This document shows, in pieces, positions 1 through 10,745 of a DNA stretch of 64,000 bases (positions within the stretch are counted from its first letter, which is position 1; every line of letters begins with the position of its first letter). Origin of the DNA: Enchytraeus crypticus (Eukaryota; Annelida; Clitellata; Enchytraeida; Enchytraeidae); the NCBI GenBank assembly GCA_905160935.1, contig CAJHZI010000200.1:453001-517000 (forward strand), given 5' to 3'. The notes under the pieces were generated by a model. The model was not told where the DNA came from, did no database searches, and saw nothing but the letters and a program-made list of their open reading frames with translations. The position numbers and the translations under genes were made by a program.

Positions 1-65
1 TAATTAGTTTATATTTCTGCATACTCGTATAGGTAAATTCTATTACATGTTGGCCTATATATAAC

Positions 66-350
66 ACAACATAGCATAGAGCACACTGAGTCAGAAAGCA
101 CAGATGCTTGTTTAATGCCCATTTCCTCCTTCTTCTTCATGGCTATTGGTAATCGATTCCTTTTGTTGGCGTATCAATTGCAGCCGGCGCGGATTTAAGA
201 ATAACCTTCCATCACCCTGGGATTCTTTCCTTCCTAAGCTGTCAACACTAGGTCTTCCAAGGTGGTCACACACAAAGCACTAACCGAGGTCGGTGTAGCT
301 TAACTTCGATAGTTATACGCGCAACTAAACTAAGTTCGCTAAATCCGGCC
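66..350 (-). repeat. 5S rRNA-derived SINE, copy 1
   Basis: Read on the minus strand, the first half matches the 3' two-thirds of 5S rRNA: GAAGTTAAG, then CTCGGTTAGTGCTT, a GGGTGACC-like GTGTGACCACCT, and GAAGACCTAGTGTTG. This is the region that holds the internal polymerase III promoter (box A, intermediate element, box C). The rest is an unrelated body of about 170 bp. A second copy with the same head and body lies at 5498-5785 on the plus strand, so this is a dispersed SINE and not a stray 5S gene. The 3' end is placed where the two copies stop matching and is approximate. Confidence 0.8.
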
Positions 351-655
351 AAACGGCCTATTTATGAAGTGTTCATATTGAGGGAGATTGTAAAACACTA
401 TATAAACTACGCATAGCATTTTTATTGTAGAGAAATATAATAGAGATAGACTTTAAATAAAATTAATGTTCTTTGTTTATAAAATTTTTATATGTTTAGT
501 GAAGGTGTTTCTAATTGAAATTTTAAAAAATCCGTTTAGCGTCCCGTATATCCCTATTAAGGGTCAACAAGAAAGGGTTGTTATGCTGTTGGTATTGTAT
601 TTATAGTATGCTAGCGTAACTTTAAATACGAAAATTGGTGGGATTATGTTATACT
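351..655. other. AT-rich stretch, no feature recognised
   Basis: Short AT-rich sequence between the 5S-derived SINE and the Gypsy-type fossil. I see no coding exon or repeat boundary in it. Part of it may belong to the LTR of the fossil. Confidence 0.3.
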
Positions 656-1780
656 GCAATATTAGTACTATGTTGTTGTTGTTCTATGTTTAAGGTATTG
701 ACAAATAGTCTTGTTTACGTCATTTTCTTCAGTGACGTGTTAACGTGACTTCCGGTAGATGATTTTTGTTGATGACGTGGTGACGTGTTGTGTGCAGGAG
801 AAGCACGTATTTTTAAGGAATAGAAATAGTTTTATATGTCGCCTAGAGGATGATGAAGCGTCGGAGCCTCCTGTGATCTCTGAGATATCCAATGTGGAAC
901 TAGAAGATAAGTTGAACACTTTTGATCGTGGTTTAGTAAAGGTTTTAGAGTGCTTGAATGTTGAAATATTAATATTTTTGCGAACAGTGGTTTATAATGT
1001 GCAAGTGCGGGTTATATAGTAATATGTAATAAACTGTAGAGGACAGCGTAGTTCCTTATTAAGGTCTACTTGAAAGCTTTACCTTTTTATTTCCTTAATT
1101 CTTAAATTAATGTTGATTTACTTTAGTCTCTAAATATAGTTTTCAGCGGCCTAAACTTGTTAAATGTAGAGTACTTGGTAGGTTGGCTGAATAGAGACCA
1201 GAGCAACTTAATATTGTTTTTGGACCTTGTATTATTATCGTATTGTTGTATGTGTCATTTCTGTGTTCGATATATATTATTAAATTAATTAGAAAATATG
1301 AATTAAAGAATTCAGTGTGTGTATTTTATTAATAGTTAAATTAAATACAGAGTCACATTAAGAACAAAGTACAAGTATTATAATAATTAATAAAATCATT
1401 AGGTTATTATAATTGGGGGCTCAGAGCCGGTCGTTTGAAAGTAACAGGCCCTTAATTTCATTGAGGACCTGCCTTTAAAACGTCTATTCGGGAACCATTA
1501 GACTGTTATATGCTATTTATTTATTGTACATATGTAAATGTGAAAAGGACGATCAATAATAAAAGTGTAGTTACAGTTTAATCATTACACTGAACAGTAA
1601 CAAGATATCAATTATGTTGATATCTTATATACTTATATCAAATATCTTGATATCTTATATATAGCTATATATACTGTATACTGATACTGAATAAAATCTG
1701 GTAAGCTTTATTTAACATATACAACTTGAAATTGTAAAGAGGGCATATAAAACACATACAGTAGAGAAGTGTGATTAGAG

Positions 1781-2970
1781 ATGGCGTCAAAGATTCCTAA
1801 TAGAGAGGAACTACTGTAATTAAAAGTAGAAGAACTGCATAAAACTGCAAGCGATCACGGTATAGATACAAAGCAAAGAAATAAGGCAGAGTTGCAACAG
1901 TTAATATTAGAGAAACTGTATGACGAGGCTAAAACAATGCCATCCAAAGAGGAGACTAAACTTCTAACTACAGGTGCTTTAACAGAGAGAGAAAATATGA
2001 CATAAAAAGACGAGAAATGGAATGAAAGAAAAACAACTTGAAAGAGAAGAAAGACAGGCTCAGTCTGACCGAGAAGAAAGAGAAAGACAGGCTGAAAGAG
2101 AAGAAAGACGGGCCCAGTCCGAACGAGAAGAAAGAGAACAACTCAGAGAATTTGAGCTGAGAAAATTAGAAATGGAAAGAACATTTAGACAAACAGCAGT
2201 GGAATATAATCAAACAACTGCAAATGTAAATGCAACTTTCCGATGCGATATTGCTACAAATTCATTACCAGCCTTAATGGAAGAAAACATCATTGAATTT
2301 TTTGAAACATTTGACAGAATGGCTAATTTGAAGAATTGGAATACTGAACAATATACTCAAATAATAATGCCAAAATTATTTGGAAGAAATTTACAGGTTT
2401 TCCAAGAATTAAGCCTAGAAGATGCAAAAGATTACGAAAAAGTAAAGGAAGCTATTCTAATGGCCTACAAAGTCACGCCATCAAAAGAACTTTCGAAAAA
2501 TGAGTAAAGCAAGACAAGATACATATTCTCAATATGCGTATTAACTGACCTCAGCACTCAACAAATGGTTAAAAGCAGCCGATGCTCTTACTGATACAGA
2601 GAAAATTAAAGAAGTAATTCTACAGGAACAGTTTATAAACAACATTCCACAAGAAATGCTAGATAATTACACGGCTATAAAGCAAAACACTAAACCAACA
2701 CTAATAGACGTAGACAAGGAGAATATCAAGACTACTGTCAACAGAAGAAGCTATTTTCACAACCACGTAGACTGAATTTTAAAGAAGAAGGAAATCATAG
2801 TAGAACGAGATCGATGAGTTATAACAGATACAATGATAAACGAAGAGAGAACGACAGAAATAAATATTCGGACTTGAAGCATATAACCTGCTATACATGC
2901 AAGAAGAAAGGTCATTCTGCAAAATTTTGTTTCAGAATTACCAGAAAAGCGACAGTAAATTTCATTGCAC
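1781..2970 (+). pseudogene. Gag remnant of the Gypsy-type fossil
   Basis: The N-terminal part (MASKIPNREEL, then a helix-loop-helix like a SAP module, VEELHKTASDHGIDTKQ) is followed by a long Glu/Arg/Gln-rich coiled segment (about 2022-2160). Next comes a capsid-like region with FFETFDRMANLKNW, and a zinc knuckle near 2890-2935 (C-Y-T-C-K-K-K-G-H-S-A-K-F-C). This order is known from Gypsy Gag proteins, which assemble the cytoplasmic retrotransposon particle. It is a fossil and is not expected to be functional. Confidence 0.7.
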
Positions 2971-3102
2971 TAGATCATAACAAAGAAAATAAATTGGTCA
3001 CGGGCAACTCGACACAGTTTAAAAAAACTAAGCAGAGAGAAGAGAGTCAGTTATTACAGCCATATACAAGCAAAGCTACGATAATATCAGAAGAAGGGAA
3101 AG

Positions 3103-3862
3103 AATATGTATCCAATGTATGGTCTCCTTTTCGTAAATCTGATATTGATCTTATTGAATCAATTCAGAAGAAATTTACCAAACGTCTTTTTGGATTGAGT
3201 GACCTCTGCTATTCTGATAGACTTGAGATACTTAATGCTGAGTCACTTGAACTACGAAGATTAAAATCTGACATATTTACATATTATAAAATAATAAATA
3301 ATTTCGTTGATTTGCCGCGCAGTGAATTTTTTACTTTTAAATCTGGTAAAACCAGAAACAATGGTGCTGCAATATACATAAATACCTTTAGATATAACGC
3401 AGAACGTTATCATTTTAAAAATAGATGTGTTAGTAAATGGAATAACCTTCCTCATATTGTCATTAATGCAAGCTCTCTTCCGTCCTTTAAAAAGGGCCTA
3501 TGTCAATCTGATATAGGCCTACATAAATCTTTGAAGTATTGCTTTTAATTGTTTTTATTTCTATTTGCTTGTATACTGCTTTTGTATATTTATATGGCTT
3601 GTATACTGATTTTAGCGTATTTATTTTAGCTCTATGTTTGTGATTACCTTCACAATTGTACGTAGTACATTTTAATCCTATTAATTAATCCTTTAATTTT
3701 AATTTTCTACTTTTAATGAACTAAATCCGGAATATGTCAGCGCTTCTATAGCCTGTATCCTCTGTTCACACAAACGTTTTAATATTTAGCTTTTATATCT
3801 GCTTTACCTGTTTTAAATGTCTGATGTGATAAATAAAAAAATAAAAAAATAAAAAATATGTA
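3103..3862 (+). mobile_element. 5'-truncated CR1 LINE (family C) inserted in the Gypsy fossil
   Basis: 3111-3540 encodes the C-terminal end of the same reverse transcriptase ORF found at 42953-43388, in one open frame ([19 protein letters not shown] to [10 protein letters not shown]). The 3' UTR and an A-rich (AAAAAAT) tail follow. The element proper is 3111-3854. It is flanked by an 8-bp target-site duplication, AATATGTA, at 3103-3110 and 3855-3862, both included in these coordinates. The match to the 40-43 kb copy is high by eye (a few percent divergence). The insertion post-dates the fossil it sits in. Confidence 0.9.
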
Positions 3863-4190
3863 GTTACAGCTTTAAGAGATACTGGATTAGAAATTTGCCT
3901 ACAAAATTAACAGGCTGTACCCAACACGGCATACAAATGTATTAATAAAACCCAGACAATAGTGGCTCTATGGGGTCAAGAGAAGAAAATAGAGTTAGCG
4001 GAAGTATTTGTTAACCTAGATAAATTTAAAGGCACTATAGTGTGTGGACTTTGCGACAAAATGACACCAGGAATTGATCTTTTGATTGGAAACAATATTT
4101 ATGAAGCTAAGACGGAATTAGAATGGAATTTAGCAGTAACGACAAGAGCTCAACTCCAGAAGCAACAGAAAATGGAGAAAGATTAAACTC
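3863..4190 (+). pseudogene. Protease-region remnant of the Gypsy-type fossil
   Basis: Just right of the LINE insertion the translation shows an aspartic-protease-like L-R-D-T-G signature. The C-terminal part of the protease region follows, with a GIDLLIGN segment and an A-V-T-T-R-A-Q motif of the kind that ends the Gag-protease part in many Gypsy elements. It would cleave the polyprotein in a live element. Here it is a fossil. Confidence 0.55.
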
Positions 4191-4556
4191 AAAGACCTGT
4201 TATAAAATCAGAATCAACAACTAACGGAGATGAACAGAACAAGATAAAGGCCCAAGAATATGATAAAAACAAAATTGACGAAATCACGACATCAAGTGAA
4301 CCACAAGAACAAGAAATCAATGCAAACAAAAGTGATAGTCTATAGAAATTCTATTTGACGAATCAATCAATGGTGAAAAGAAGAAAAACACTGGTACTTC
4401 TACTCAAATAGACATCAATGAACTGAACATGACTAGCGAAGAATTAATTAAACTACAACAGCAGGATGGAAAACTGAAAAAGCTAGAATCTCAACTACTG
4501 TCAGAACCTTATCCTAATAAGAAAAAAATTACTATTATAAGGAACAAAATCTTCTC

Positions 4557-5000
4557 ATGCATAGTTACTTTAACAAGAAGAGAAAGATAAACAAAAATAG
4601 GATAGTCATTCCAAGAAATATGGTTTACCATATTCTACACATAGCACATGATATTCCAACGGCAGATAATTTGGGAGTGAAGAAAACGATAGCCAGACTA
4701 GAAAATCATTTCTATTGGCCAAAATTCTACAAGTCAGTTAAATCCTATGTAAGTAGCTGTGACACATGTCAAAAACTAGACAAAACGCATAAAAGAAATA
4801 GAGCAATGCTAAGACCTTTACCGGTACTAGATCAACCATTTGAAAGAATAATGATTGACATAGTCGGACCTCTTCCGACAACATCAACAAATAATTCTTA
4901 CATACTAACCATAATGGATGTAGCAACTCATTATCCTATTGTAGTACTAGTACAAGAAACTACATCACAGGTGATATGCGTCATTATGAATGCTGAGTAA
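4557..5000 (+). pseudogene. Integrase remnant (H2C2 plus catalytic-core start)
   Basis: The zinc-binding H2C2 module is visible: H in the HIAHD segment, a second H in RLENHFYWP, then C-D-T-C. The start of the catalytic core follows (MIDIVGPLP, then ILTIMDVATHYP), carrying the first catalytic aspartate of the DDE triad. The rest of the core is absent. The distance from the protease remnant, about 0.4 kb, leaves no room for RT and RNase H, which matters for family assignment. Confidence 0.8.
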
Positions 5001-5497
5001 GGCAGTTTCAGTGGAGTGAAGCTTTCGATATGCAGATTGGAAACCAGATAGAGAAAGAAAAGATTCGAGATGGCTGCATAAGCGAGTGTAGATTATTTTT
5101 CCAAGATTTTGGAAATTAAATTTAAGTTGGAAATGGGACGATAGCTAGAAGGATCATCTTTAGGAAGTGCCTGCTTTTTAAGCAGAGAAGAAAGAGCAGC
5201 AGTTTTAAAAGTAGAATGAAAAATTCCTTCAGAAAGTGAAAGATTAAGCAGAGGGGTAATCGGAGGAAGGAGGGCATCAATGTAAGATTTAAGTAGTTTG
5301 GTTGGAATAGCATCTAGCGAGCAAGATGAGTTGGTAGAGCAGAGTATTAGGTGACGGATTTCTTCAAGAGAAGCAGGTTTAAAATTTGACAGCAGAAGTG
5401 GATTCGGCATAGACAGATATGAAGTAGTCTCAGAACCGGGTGGTATAGAAGAACACCGTCTAGAAATTTTATCCTCAAAAATATTAAGAAAATTGAC

Positions 5498-5785
5498 GGC
5501 GGGATTAGCGTACTTGGTTTAGTTGCGCGTCAATTATCGAAGTTAAGTTGCATCGATCTCGGTTAGTACTTTGTGGGTGACCACCTTGGAAGACCGAGTG
5601 TTGGTAAAATCTTAGGAAGGAAAAAAATCCCAGGGTTATGGAAGGTTATTTCTAAATCCGCGCCGGCTGCAATTGATGCGCCATCAAAAGGCAACGATTA
5701 CTAATAACCATGGAGAGGAAGGAGGAAATGGGTCTTAAACAAACAGCCGTGCTTCCTGACCCAGTGTGCCGTTATGTTATGTTTG
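5498..5785 (+). repeat. 5S rRNA-derived SINE, copy 2
   Basis: The head reads TATCGAAGTTAAG, then GATCTCGGTTAGTACTT, GTGGGTGACCACCTTGG and AGACCGAGTGTTG, a close match to 5S rRNA including box A and box C of the internal promoter. The body after the 5S part matches copy 1 (for example TAAATCCGCGCCGGCTGCAA). It sits inside an antisense family A LINE, so it is younger than that LINE insertion. I could not define a clear target-site duplication. Confidence 0.85.
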
Positions 5786-6433
5786 TTAGCGAGAGTAGAA
5801 GGAGAATTGGCATTTGCAAGTATCTTAGGGATAGTCCGACTAAGCAGTAAATCAAGGGTTCCCAAAGTTTTTTGGGGCAATTTTGATTCTACAAGGTCAA
5901 GTTCTTAAAGTAAGAATTCTTGGCGGAGGAGATATAGGAGATCATATACTAACTTACGTTGTTTAATGTAGTTATGCTTGATCGTGGGGTATTGCATTTC
6001 AGGAGCACTTTTTCCTATCTCTCCTATAATTTGATTTTAGTTTGGAAAGTAAAGATTTTTGTACAAGAATTTCATCAGAAATAAATGGTTTCCCCGGATT
6101 GGAGCGATAAGAAATAGTTAAGAGAGGAGCGTGCTTGTCAAATAAAGACGAAAGCACAGAGTGAAATTGTTGTGTAAAATTAGCAACAGTTGAAGTTGGA
6201 TTGGAGCATAATGAAGAAGCCATAATATCAGCAGAAAATGAAGAAATATTGATGGAGGACAGTTTACGATAACTTTTAATAGTTCTAGAAGCAAAGGAGT
6301 TAATGATCACAGGCAATTTGCAGAAATTGCACTGTGATCAAACTATGGCAACTCTAAGACTCCGAAGTCAATCAACTTAGTCATGTCACGACCGAACATT
6401 GAGACAGTAAATGGACAAGTTAGAATAAGAAAC

Positions 6434-6460
6434 AGGGCCAGGATTTAATTCCATATCGCC
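6434..6460 (-). other. 2A-like motif GDMELNPGP in antisense family A LINE
   Basis: The frame from 6670 to 6386 reads a hydrophobic run (NFILSFLLMLAG) followed by DMELNPGP, which fits the 2A consensus D-x-E-x-N-P-G-P. In 2A peptides the ribosome skips the Gly-Pro bond. The full copy at 35687-35713 has the same motif with V in place of M. Confidence 0.85.
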
Positions 6461-7526
6461 CGCGAGCATTAAGAGAAAGGAAAGAATAAAATTTAAATGT
6501 CGTTTAGAAGTGACGCTAAATGAAACAACATGAAGGTTATATCTAGAACAGTATGGCAAAGGAAAAGAATCAAGGCACTGACAAACAGAGGCATGCGGCA
6601 TAGGTTGGTAAGTAAAATTGAACGAGGACGAAATATGGTCAATAGAATTACCAGCAAAATCGTTGGTCATGTGGGATGCATTGAGGGATAAAACAAGATA
6701 AATAGAAAGAAAGAGTAATTAAAGCAAGTCTATGGCATGAAAAACAGGAAATGATTTCTTTCCGAGGGTGAAGCAGAAATAAATCAATGAATTAAAGTAA
6801 AGGAAAAGCATTCTAGGGCAAAAAGTTGTTAAAATGCAAGGATAGAAGCGCGGTAAAAGGCGCGAAAATTTTAAAGCAAACATGTTAAATCCATCATTGT
6901 AAATTTGAAGAATATAAATATATATTGAAATGTAGAAAGTTATAGGTAATATAGTAGAGTAAAATATATCAGAAACAATTAAACAAAATAAGAAAAAATA
7001 TTAAATTAAAACAATAAAATTAAATTATTATTAAATAAAAGAGTCATCCGTTAGGCTCAGCTTAGGCTTCATTATTGATGAGGTTACTTTCATCCTTCAA
7101 TTACCTCTGTTAGTAAACCATTTCCTTTTTTTATAATCATTCCGTTAGACTGCTAACTAGATAGGGTGCCATAATCCTCATTGATGACCTAGTGTCTAAT
7201 TGTGTGTATTTTTTTGCCTGATTGTGTATGTATATTATATGAAGTTTCGTTAAATGAAACACAGGCCTCTCTCTCTCGAAGTTTGAATGCTATTAATGAA
7301 AAACTTCAAGACTTTGTGTCTCTTTGTAATATTAAATTTGACGTTATTATTTTAACTGAAATTTGGTCTAGAACATTGTTTATTTTAATAACCTGTTTCC
7401 TCGTCATAAACTAATTTATAGTATCCCCGAAAATCAGAAAGTCGGTGGAGTAGCTGTCCTAATTAACAAAACTTATTCCTATACTGTAATTGACTCTACT
7501 AATGAATCAAATCATTTTGGTCAATC

Positions 7527-7612
7527 AGCCGAACGGTAAATAGGCGATATCCTCAAGAAGTGAGGAGAAGTCAGAAAGGAAGTCAGACTTGGACAAAGAA
7601 GGAGGTCCTGGT
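7527..7612 (-). repeat. Small antisense patch of family A LINE inside family D'
   Basis: On the minus strand these about 86 bases encode GPPSLSKSDFLSDFSSLLED, the family A endonuclease segment [20 protein letters not shown] found near 36076-36135. The surrounding sequence is family D'. There is no tail or obvious duplication, so a template switch or a repair patch fits better than a normal insertion. Confidence 0.75.
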
Positions 7613-7713
7613 CCTACGTTTACCTGGTATATATTGTTGATGTTATTGCTCACAAAAACAAATATCGTTTCTATGCTTTTTATAGACATCCAAGTCAACC
7701 TACGGGTGTATTT

Positions 7714-8679
7714 GTGAGTCAACTCTTCAAGCTTTTTGAAAAGTTTCGACCATTGTTTAAAAGTTTTATGTTTGGAGATCTCAATTTAGATCATAATAAG
7801 TATGAGGTTAATAGTAATGTTAAGAATTATATTGATCAATTGAGCTCATTGGACTTTATTCCGTACTCTATATTGCCTACTCATTGTGTGAATGAATCGC
7901 GTAGTGTTATTGACCATGTTTTCAATACTGCTGGCATTCTAAGCAAGGACAAAGTTCGGATCAATTCACCAACCATTGTTACCGACATTTCTGACCACTA
8001 TGCGAATGTTGTTCTGTTATCCTCTAAAACGAAAATAATTATTCATAAGGATCGACCAGATATTCGTGTTTATATCAACAGAAACATTAATAATTTTATA
8101 AATCAATTGCAGACTTATGATTGGACCAATATTTATCAAAGCGATTGCGTTGATAAATCTATTGCCTCCCTGACCAAAGTGCTGGTAAATCTCATAGATG
8201 TGCACTTCCCACTAATTAAATGTTCCCATAAAAAATTCAAGGACAAGCCTTGGCTAACTAAAGAACTAAAGAGAGACTTAAATTATAAAAATAAACTCTA
8301 TTTTAAATTCAAAATGTCAAATGACCCCAATGACGAGTTGGCCTATACAAAATTTTGGGAGGTAATTGATGCAAAAATTAAACTTCTAAAGATCGACCAT
8401 TTCAGTAAGTTACTAAACCGGAGACAAAATTCTGTGAAAAGTATTTGGAAAACGTTAAATAATATCTGTAGTTACAAGAGCAACACTAAGCAACCAAGGA
8501 TCAACCACTTAACAACTGATTCTGGAATCATTAATAATGAAGCAGAAATTTCTGATGTTCTCAACAATTACTTAGTTAGAGTTGGCTGTGACCTAGCTGC
8601 ACGTATCCCAAAATCAAATTCAAATTACTTAGATTACCGAACTGGTGATCTCCCTAGAACCTTTTCCTTAGGCCAGTAA
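7714..8679 (+). CDS. LINE D' endonuclease and linker segment (partial ORF)
   Basis: This open segment of about 321 codons covers the C-terminal half of an APE-type endonuclease and the linker towards RT. Visible endonuclease motifs are GDLNLDHNKY near residue 22, SVIDHVF near residue 65 and SDHYANVV near residue 93. The linker has KPWLTKELKRDL, seen in CR1/Jockey-type proteins. The endonuclease nicks the genomic target for target-primed reverse transcription. The first methionine is not a real start: the domain begins upstream, in a part broken by stops and by the antisense A patch. The RT part follows immediately in another frame. Confidence 0.7.
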   Translation: MSQLFKLFEKFRPLFKSFMFGDLNLDHNKYEVNSNVKNYIDQLSSLDFIPYSILPTHCVNESRSVIDHVFNTAGILSKDKVRINSPTIVTDISDHYANVVLLSSKTKIIIHKDRPDIRVYINRNINNFINQLQTYDWTNIYQSDCVDKSIASLTKVLVNLIDVHFPLIKCSHKKFKDKPWLTKELKRDLNYKNKLYFKFKMSNDPNDELAYTKFWEVIDAKIKLLKIDHFSKLLNRRQNSVKSIWKTLNNICSYKSNTKQPRINHLTTDSGIINNEAEISDVLNNYLVRVGCDLAARIPKSNSNYLDYRTGDLPRTFSLGQ

Positions 8680-8690
8680 CCCCCAATGAG

Positions 8691-9407
8691 GTGATAGTTA
8701 ACATTTTATCTCTGAGAAATACTAGTGCAACTGGCCCAGATGATATTCCTAATAAAATTTTAAAGTTAGCATGCTACCACATAGCTAATCCCCTGGCGCA
8801 TATTTTTAATCAATCATTTCTGAAAGGTTATTTTCTGAAGGATTTTAAGACTGCTAAAGTAGTTCCTGTTTTTAAAAAAGGTAAATTAGATTGTGCTGAA
8901 AATTACAGACCTATTTCTTAATTAAATAATTTAAGCAAGGTTCTTGAAAAAGTAATGTACAAGCGGGTATTGGTTTACGTTAACAAGCACAAAATTTTAA
9001 GCGACAATCAATTTGGATTTAGAGCTGGACATTCTACAACTGATGCAATTCTAAGTTGTATAAACATGCTAAAAATGGAAAAAGGTAATGGACAATTGTT
9101 AAGGGGTCTCTTTTTGGACTTTTCCAAGGCATTTGACACAGTAGATCATAATTTATTGCTAAACAAACTGTAGCATTACGGGTTACATGGAGTCTTCAAT
9201 AGTTTGTTTAAGTCATATCTTGAAGGAAGATATCAATATACAGTTATTGGAAAGTCGATTTCTGCAACTCAACCTATGGTCATGGGCGTACCCCAAGGCT
9301 CTGTCCTTGGCCCTTTGCTCTTCTTAATCTATATTAATGACATTCAGAATGCCAGCGGTACTGCCGTTCCAAAATTATTTGCTAATGATTCAAATATTTT
9401 TACATGA
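8691..9407 (+). pseudogene. LINE D' reverse transcriptase, N-terminal blocks
   Basis: Three open pieces (8691-8921, 8955-9173, 9204-9407) read as one RT interrupted by stops. Motifs in order: [61 protein letters not shown] (first catalytic aspartate); [31 protein letters not shown]. The last motif should be ADDS, so a catalytic aspartate has become asparagine. The foldback at 9400-9526 cuts the frame immediately after it. Confidence 0.75.
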
Positions 9408-9526
9408 CTCTGCAAATTATGTTTGTAATCTAATTAGTCAATGGTGCAAATGCAATGTTAATAGTTAACATTGCATTTGCACCATTGACTAATTAGATTA
9501 CAAACATAATTTGCTGAGTCATGTAA
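9400..9526. repeat. 62-bp near-perfect inverted repeat (foldback) inside LINE D'
   Basis: Arm 1 (9400-9461) and arm 2 (9465-9526) are reverse complements with a single mismatch, separated by the 3-base loop TAG. Arm 1 is normal RT coding sequence (ANYVCNLISQWCKC in frame), and arm 2 is an inverted copy of it inserted just downstream. The arrangement destroys the ORF and would form a long hairpin in RNA. Confidence 0.97.
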
Positions 9527-10209
9527 TTCTTTCAAATTGCAGGCGGTCACAACTAATGTTAACTATTAACAGCTCTAAATCAGTCTATATTTTACTTTTT
9601 CCCAGCAAGAAGGATGAGGAATTTATTGATGTCAATAATTTATCTATTTCACCAGACAATTGTCTTCTCTATACGGTATCGAGCACTAAATTTCTCGGGA
9701 TATTGATTGATGACAAGCTAACTTTCAGAGAGCATATTAAACATGTGACCCATCAAATTAATAGTGTTAATAGTATGCTATATCGGCGCCGTGATTTTAT
9801 TTCTAAAAACTGCCGCAAAGATCTTTTCTTTTCGCTAGTTTACTGTAAAGCTCTATATGGTATTGAAATTTATGGAAATGCTTCATCTAGTGCGATATAC
9901 CCTCTTCATGTGTCTATTAACAGATCGTTACGCACTCTGCAGTACTTGAGTAGATTCTATACTACTAAGATTCTTTATGCTAATTTCAATGTCTTGCCTA
10001 TTCAGCTTCAGTATAAACTTTCAATTGGTAAATTAATATATAAATGCTTATATTACGAAGGAGCTATGTCAAATTTACTTAGAGAAATGTTCAAGCTCAA
10101 CGTCTCTCAGCACTCATATTCCACCAGACAATCCTTAACTAATTATCTATCAATTGAGTCCAACGCGACTATGCTTAATTCAGTTGTATACACTTGTTGT
10201 GGTATCTGA
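9511..10209 (+). pseudogene. LINE D' RT thumb and C-terminal domain
   Basis: This 232-codon open segment continues the D' protein after the foldback. It has TKFLGILIDDKLTFREHI, then YRRRDFISKNCRKDLFFSLV, and the C-terminal region with LRTLQYLSRFYTTKILYANF. It aligns with family D at 52.9-53.3 kb ([18 protein letters not shown]). The beginning of the segment is foldback sequence and not part of the natural protein. It would be the thumb and the C-terminal region of the RT. Confidence 0.7.
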
Positions 10210-10745
10210 AATAATATTCCACTTAATATTCGTAATGCTTCTACCATAAATTCTTTTAATAAATTATACAAAAATTATTTAATGAATGGTTGGTGATCAT
10301 TAGTTAGTTATTTTCACTTTCATTTACACATGTAATATTTCACTTACATATGTACCTTTACTTTTTCTATTGTTGTGCATGCTTAATTAATGTTTGCTCG
10401 GATTTTGCTTTCATTTGATTTTCTACGATTTCTTTTGCTAGTATCTAATAATATTTACATGTTGCATTTATACAAAACATCTTATGAGTACGTCGTGGTT
10501 TTCAGCTAGATAAGATACTGTGTATCTTCACTGATGGCTACTCGTACTCGTAATATGTACCCTTACTTTTTCTATTGATGTGCATGCTTATTAATGTTTG
10601 CTCGGATGTTTGCTTTCATTTGATTTTTGTATGATTTCTTTTGCTAGTATCTAATAATTTTTACACGTATGTTGTTTGTCAGTGATTTGGTGTTGCTGCT
10701 GAAAAATAAACGCATATCACTCTCTCTCTCTCTCTCTCTCTCTCT

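Larger units (their letters stand above)
656..5012 (+). mobile_element. Ty3/Gypsy-type LTR retrotransposon, broken fossil (possibly Gmr1-like)
   Basis: Parts in order: a probable LTR/leader region (about 656-1410); an LTR-to-body junction with a GGGGGCTC motif near 1415, typical of Gypsy primer-binding-site regions; gag (from about 1781) with a CCHC knuckle; a protease-like remnant near 3870-4190; and integrase (4557-5000). No reverse transcriptase lies between protease and integrase. The element is old and clearly broken, with many breaks. No 3' LTR is visible; the right side ends near 5012, where an antisense LINE begins soon after. A CR1 LINE 3' end inserted into it later (3111-3854). Confidence 0.75.
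5086..7070 (-). mobile_element. L2-clade LINE, family A, 5' half, antisense copy
   Basis: Read on the minus strand this copy starts near 7070 with the motif AGCCTAAGCTGAGCC, shared with the full copy at 35 kb. It carries the 5' UTR, the N-terminal leader with the 2A-like motif (6434-6460), part of the endonuclease-RT linker (5999-6316) and the first RT blocks (5093-5410, ending SNLNLISKILEK). It stops where the full copy is at about 37315. It is degenerate: the coding pieces are in different frames and part of the endonuclease is missing. A 5S-derived SINE interrupts it at 5498-5785. Confidence 0.88.
7200..10745 (+). mobile_element. CR1/Jockey-group LINE, family D' (TC-tailed), nearly complete, decayed
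   Basis: Parts in order: start of the endonuclease domain (7200-7500, with FDVIILTEIW), the rest of the endonuclease and the linker (7714-8679), RT blocks (8691-9407) and RT C-terminus (9511-10209), a 3' UTR, and a (TC)n tail at about 10720-10745. It is related to family D at 50.6-54.1 kb but clearly diverged in protein sequence. Several in-frame stops and frameshifts interrupt it. A small antisense family A patch lies at 7527-7612 and a foldback duplication at 9400-9526. ANDS replaces the usual ADDS at the RT active site, so this copy is catalytically dead. Confidence 0.85.

Noticed and set aside
759-1019. 86-codon open frame before the Gypsy gag
   Set aside because: No known motif; it lies in the presumed LTR/leader region of the fossil and is probably chance.
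5498-5785. A functional 5S rRNA gene
   Set aside because: Only the 3' two-thirds of 5S is recognisable, with substitutions and extra bases, followed by a body shared with a second copy; it is a SINE.
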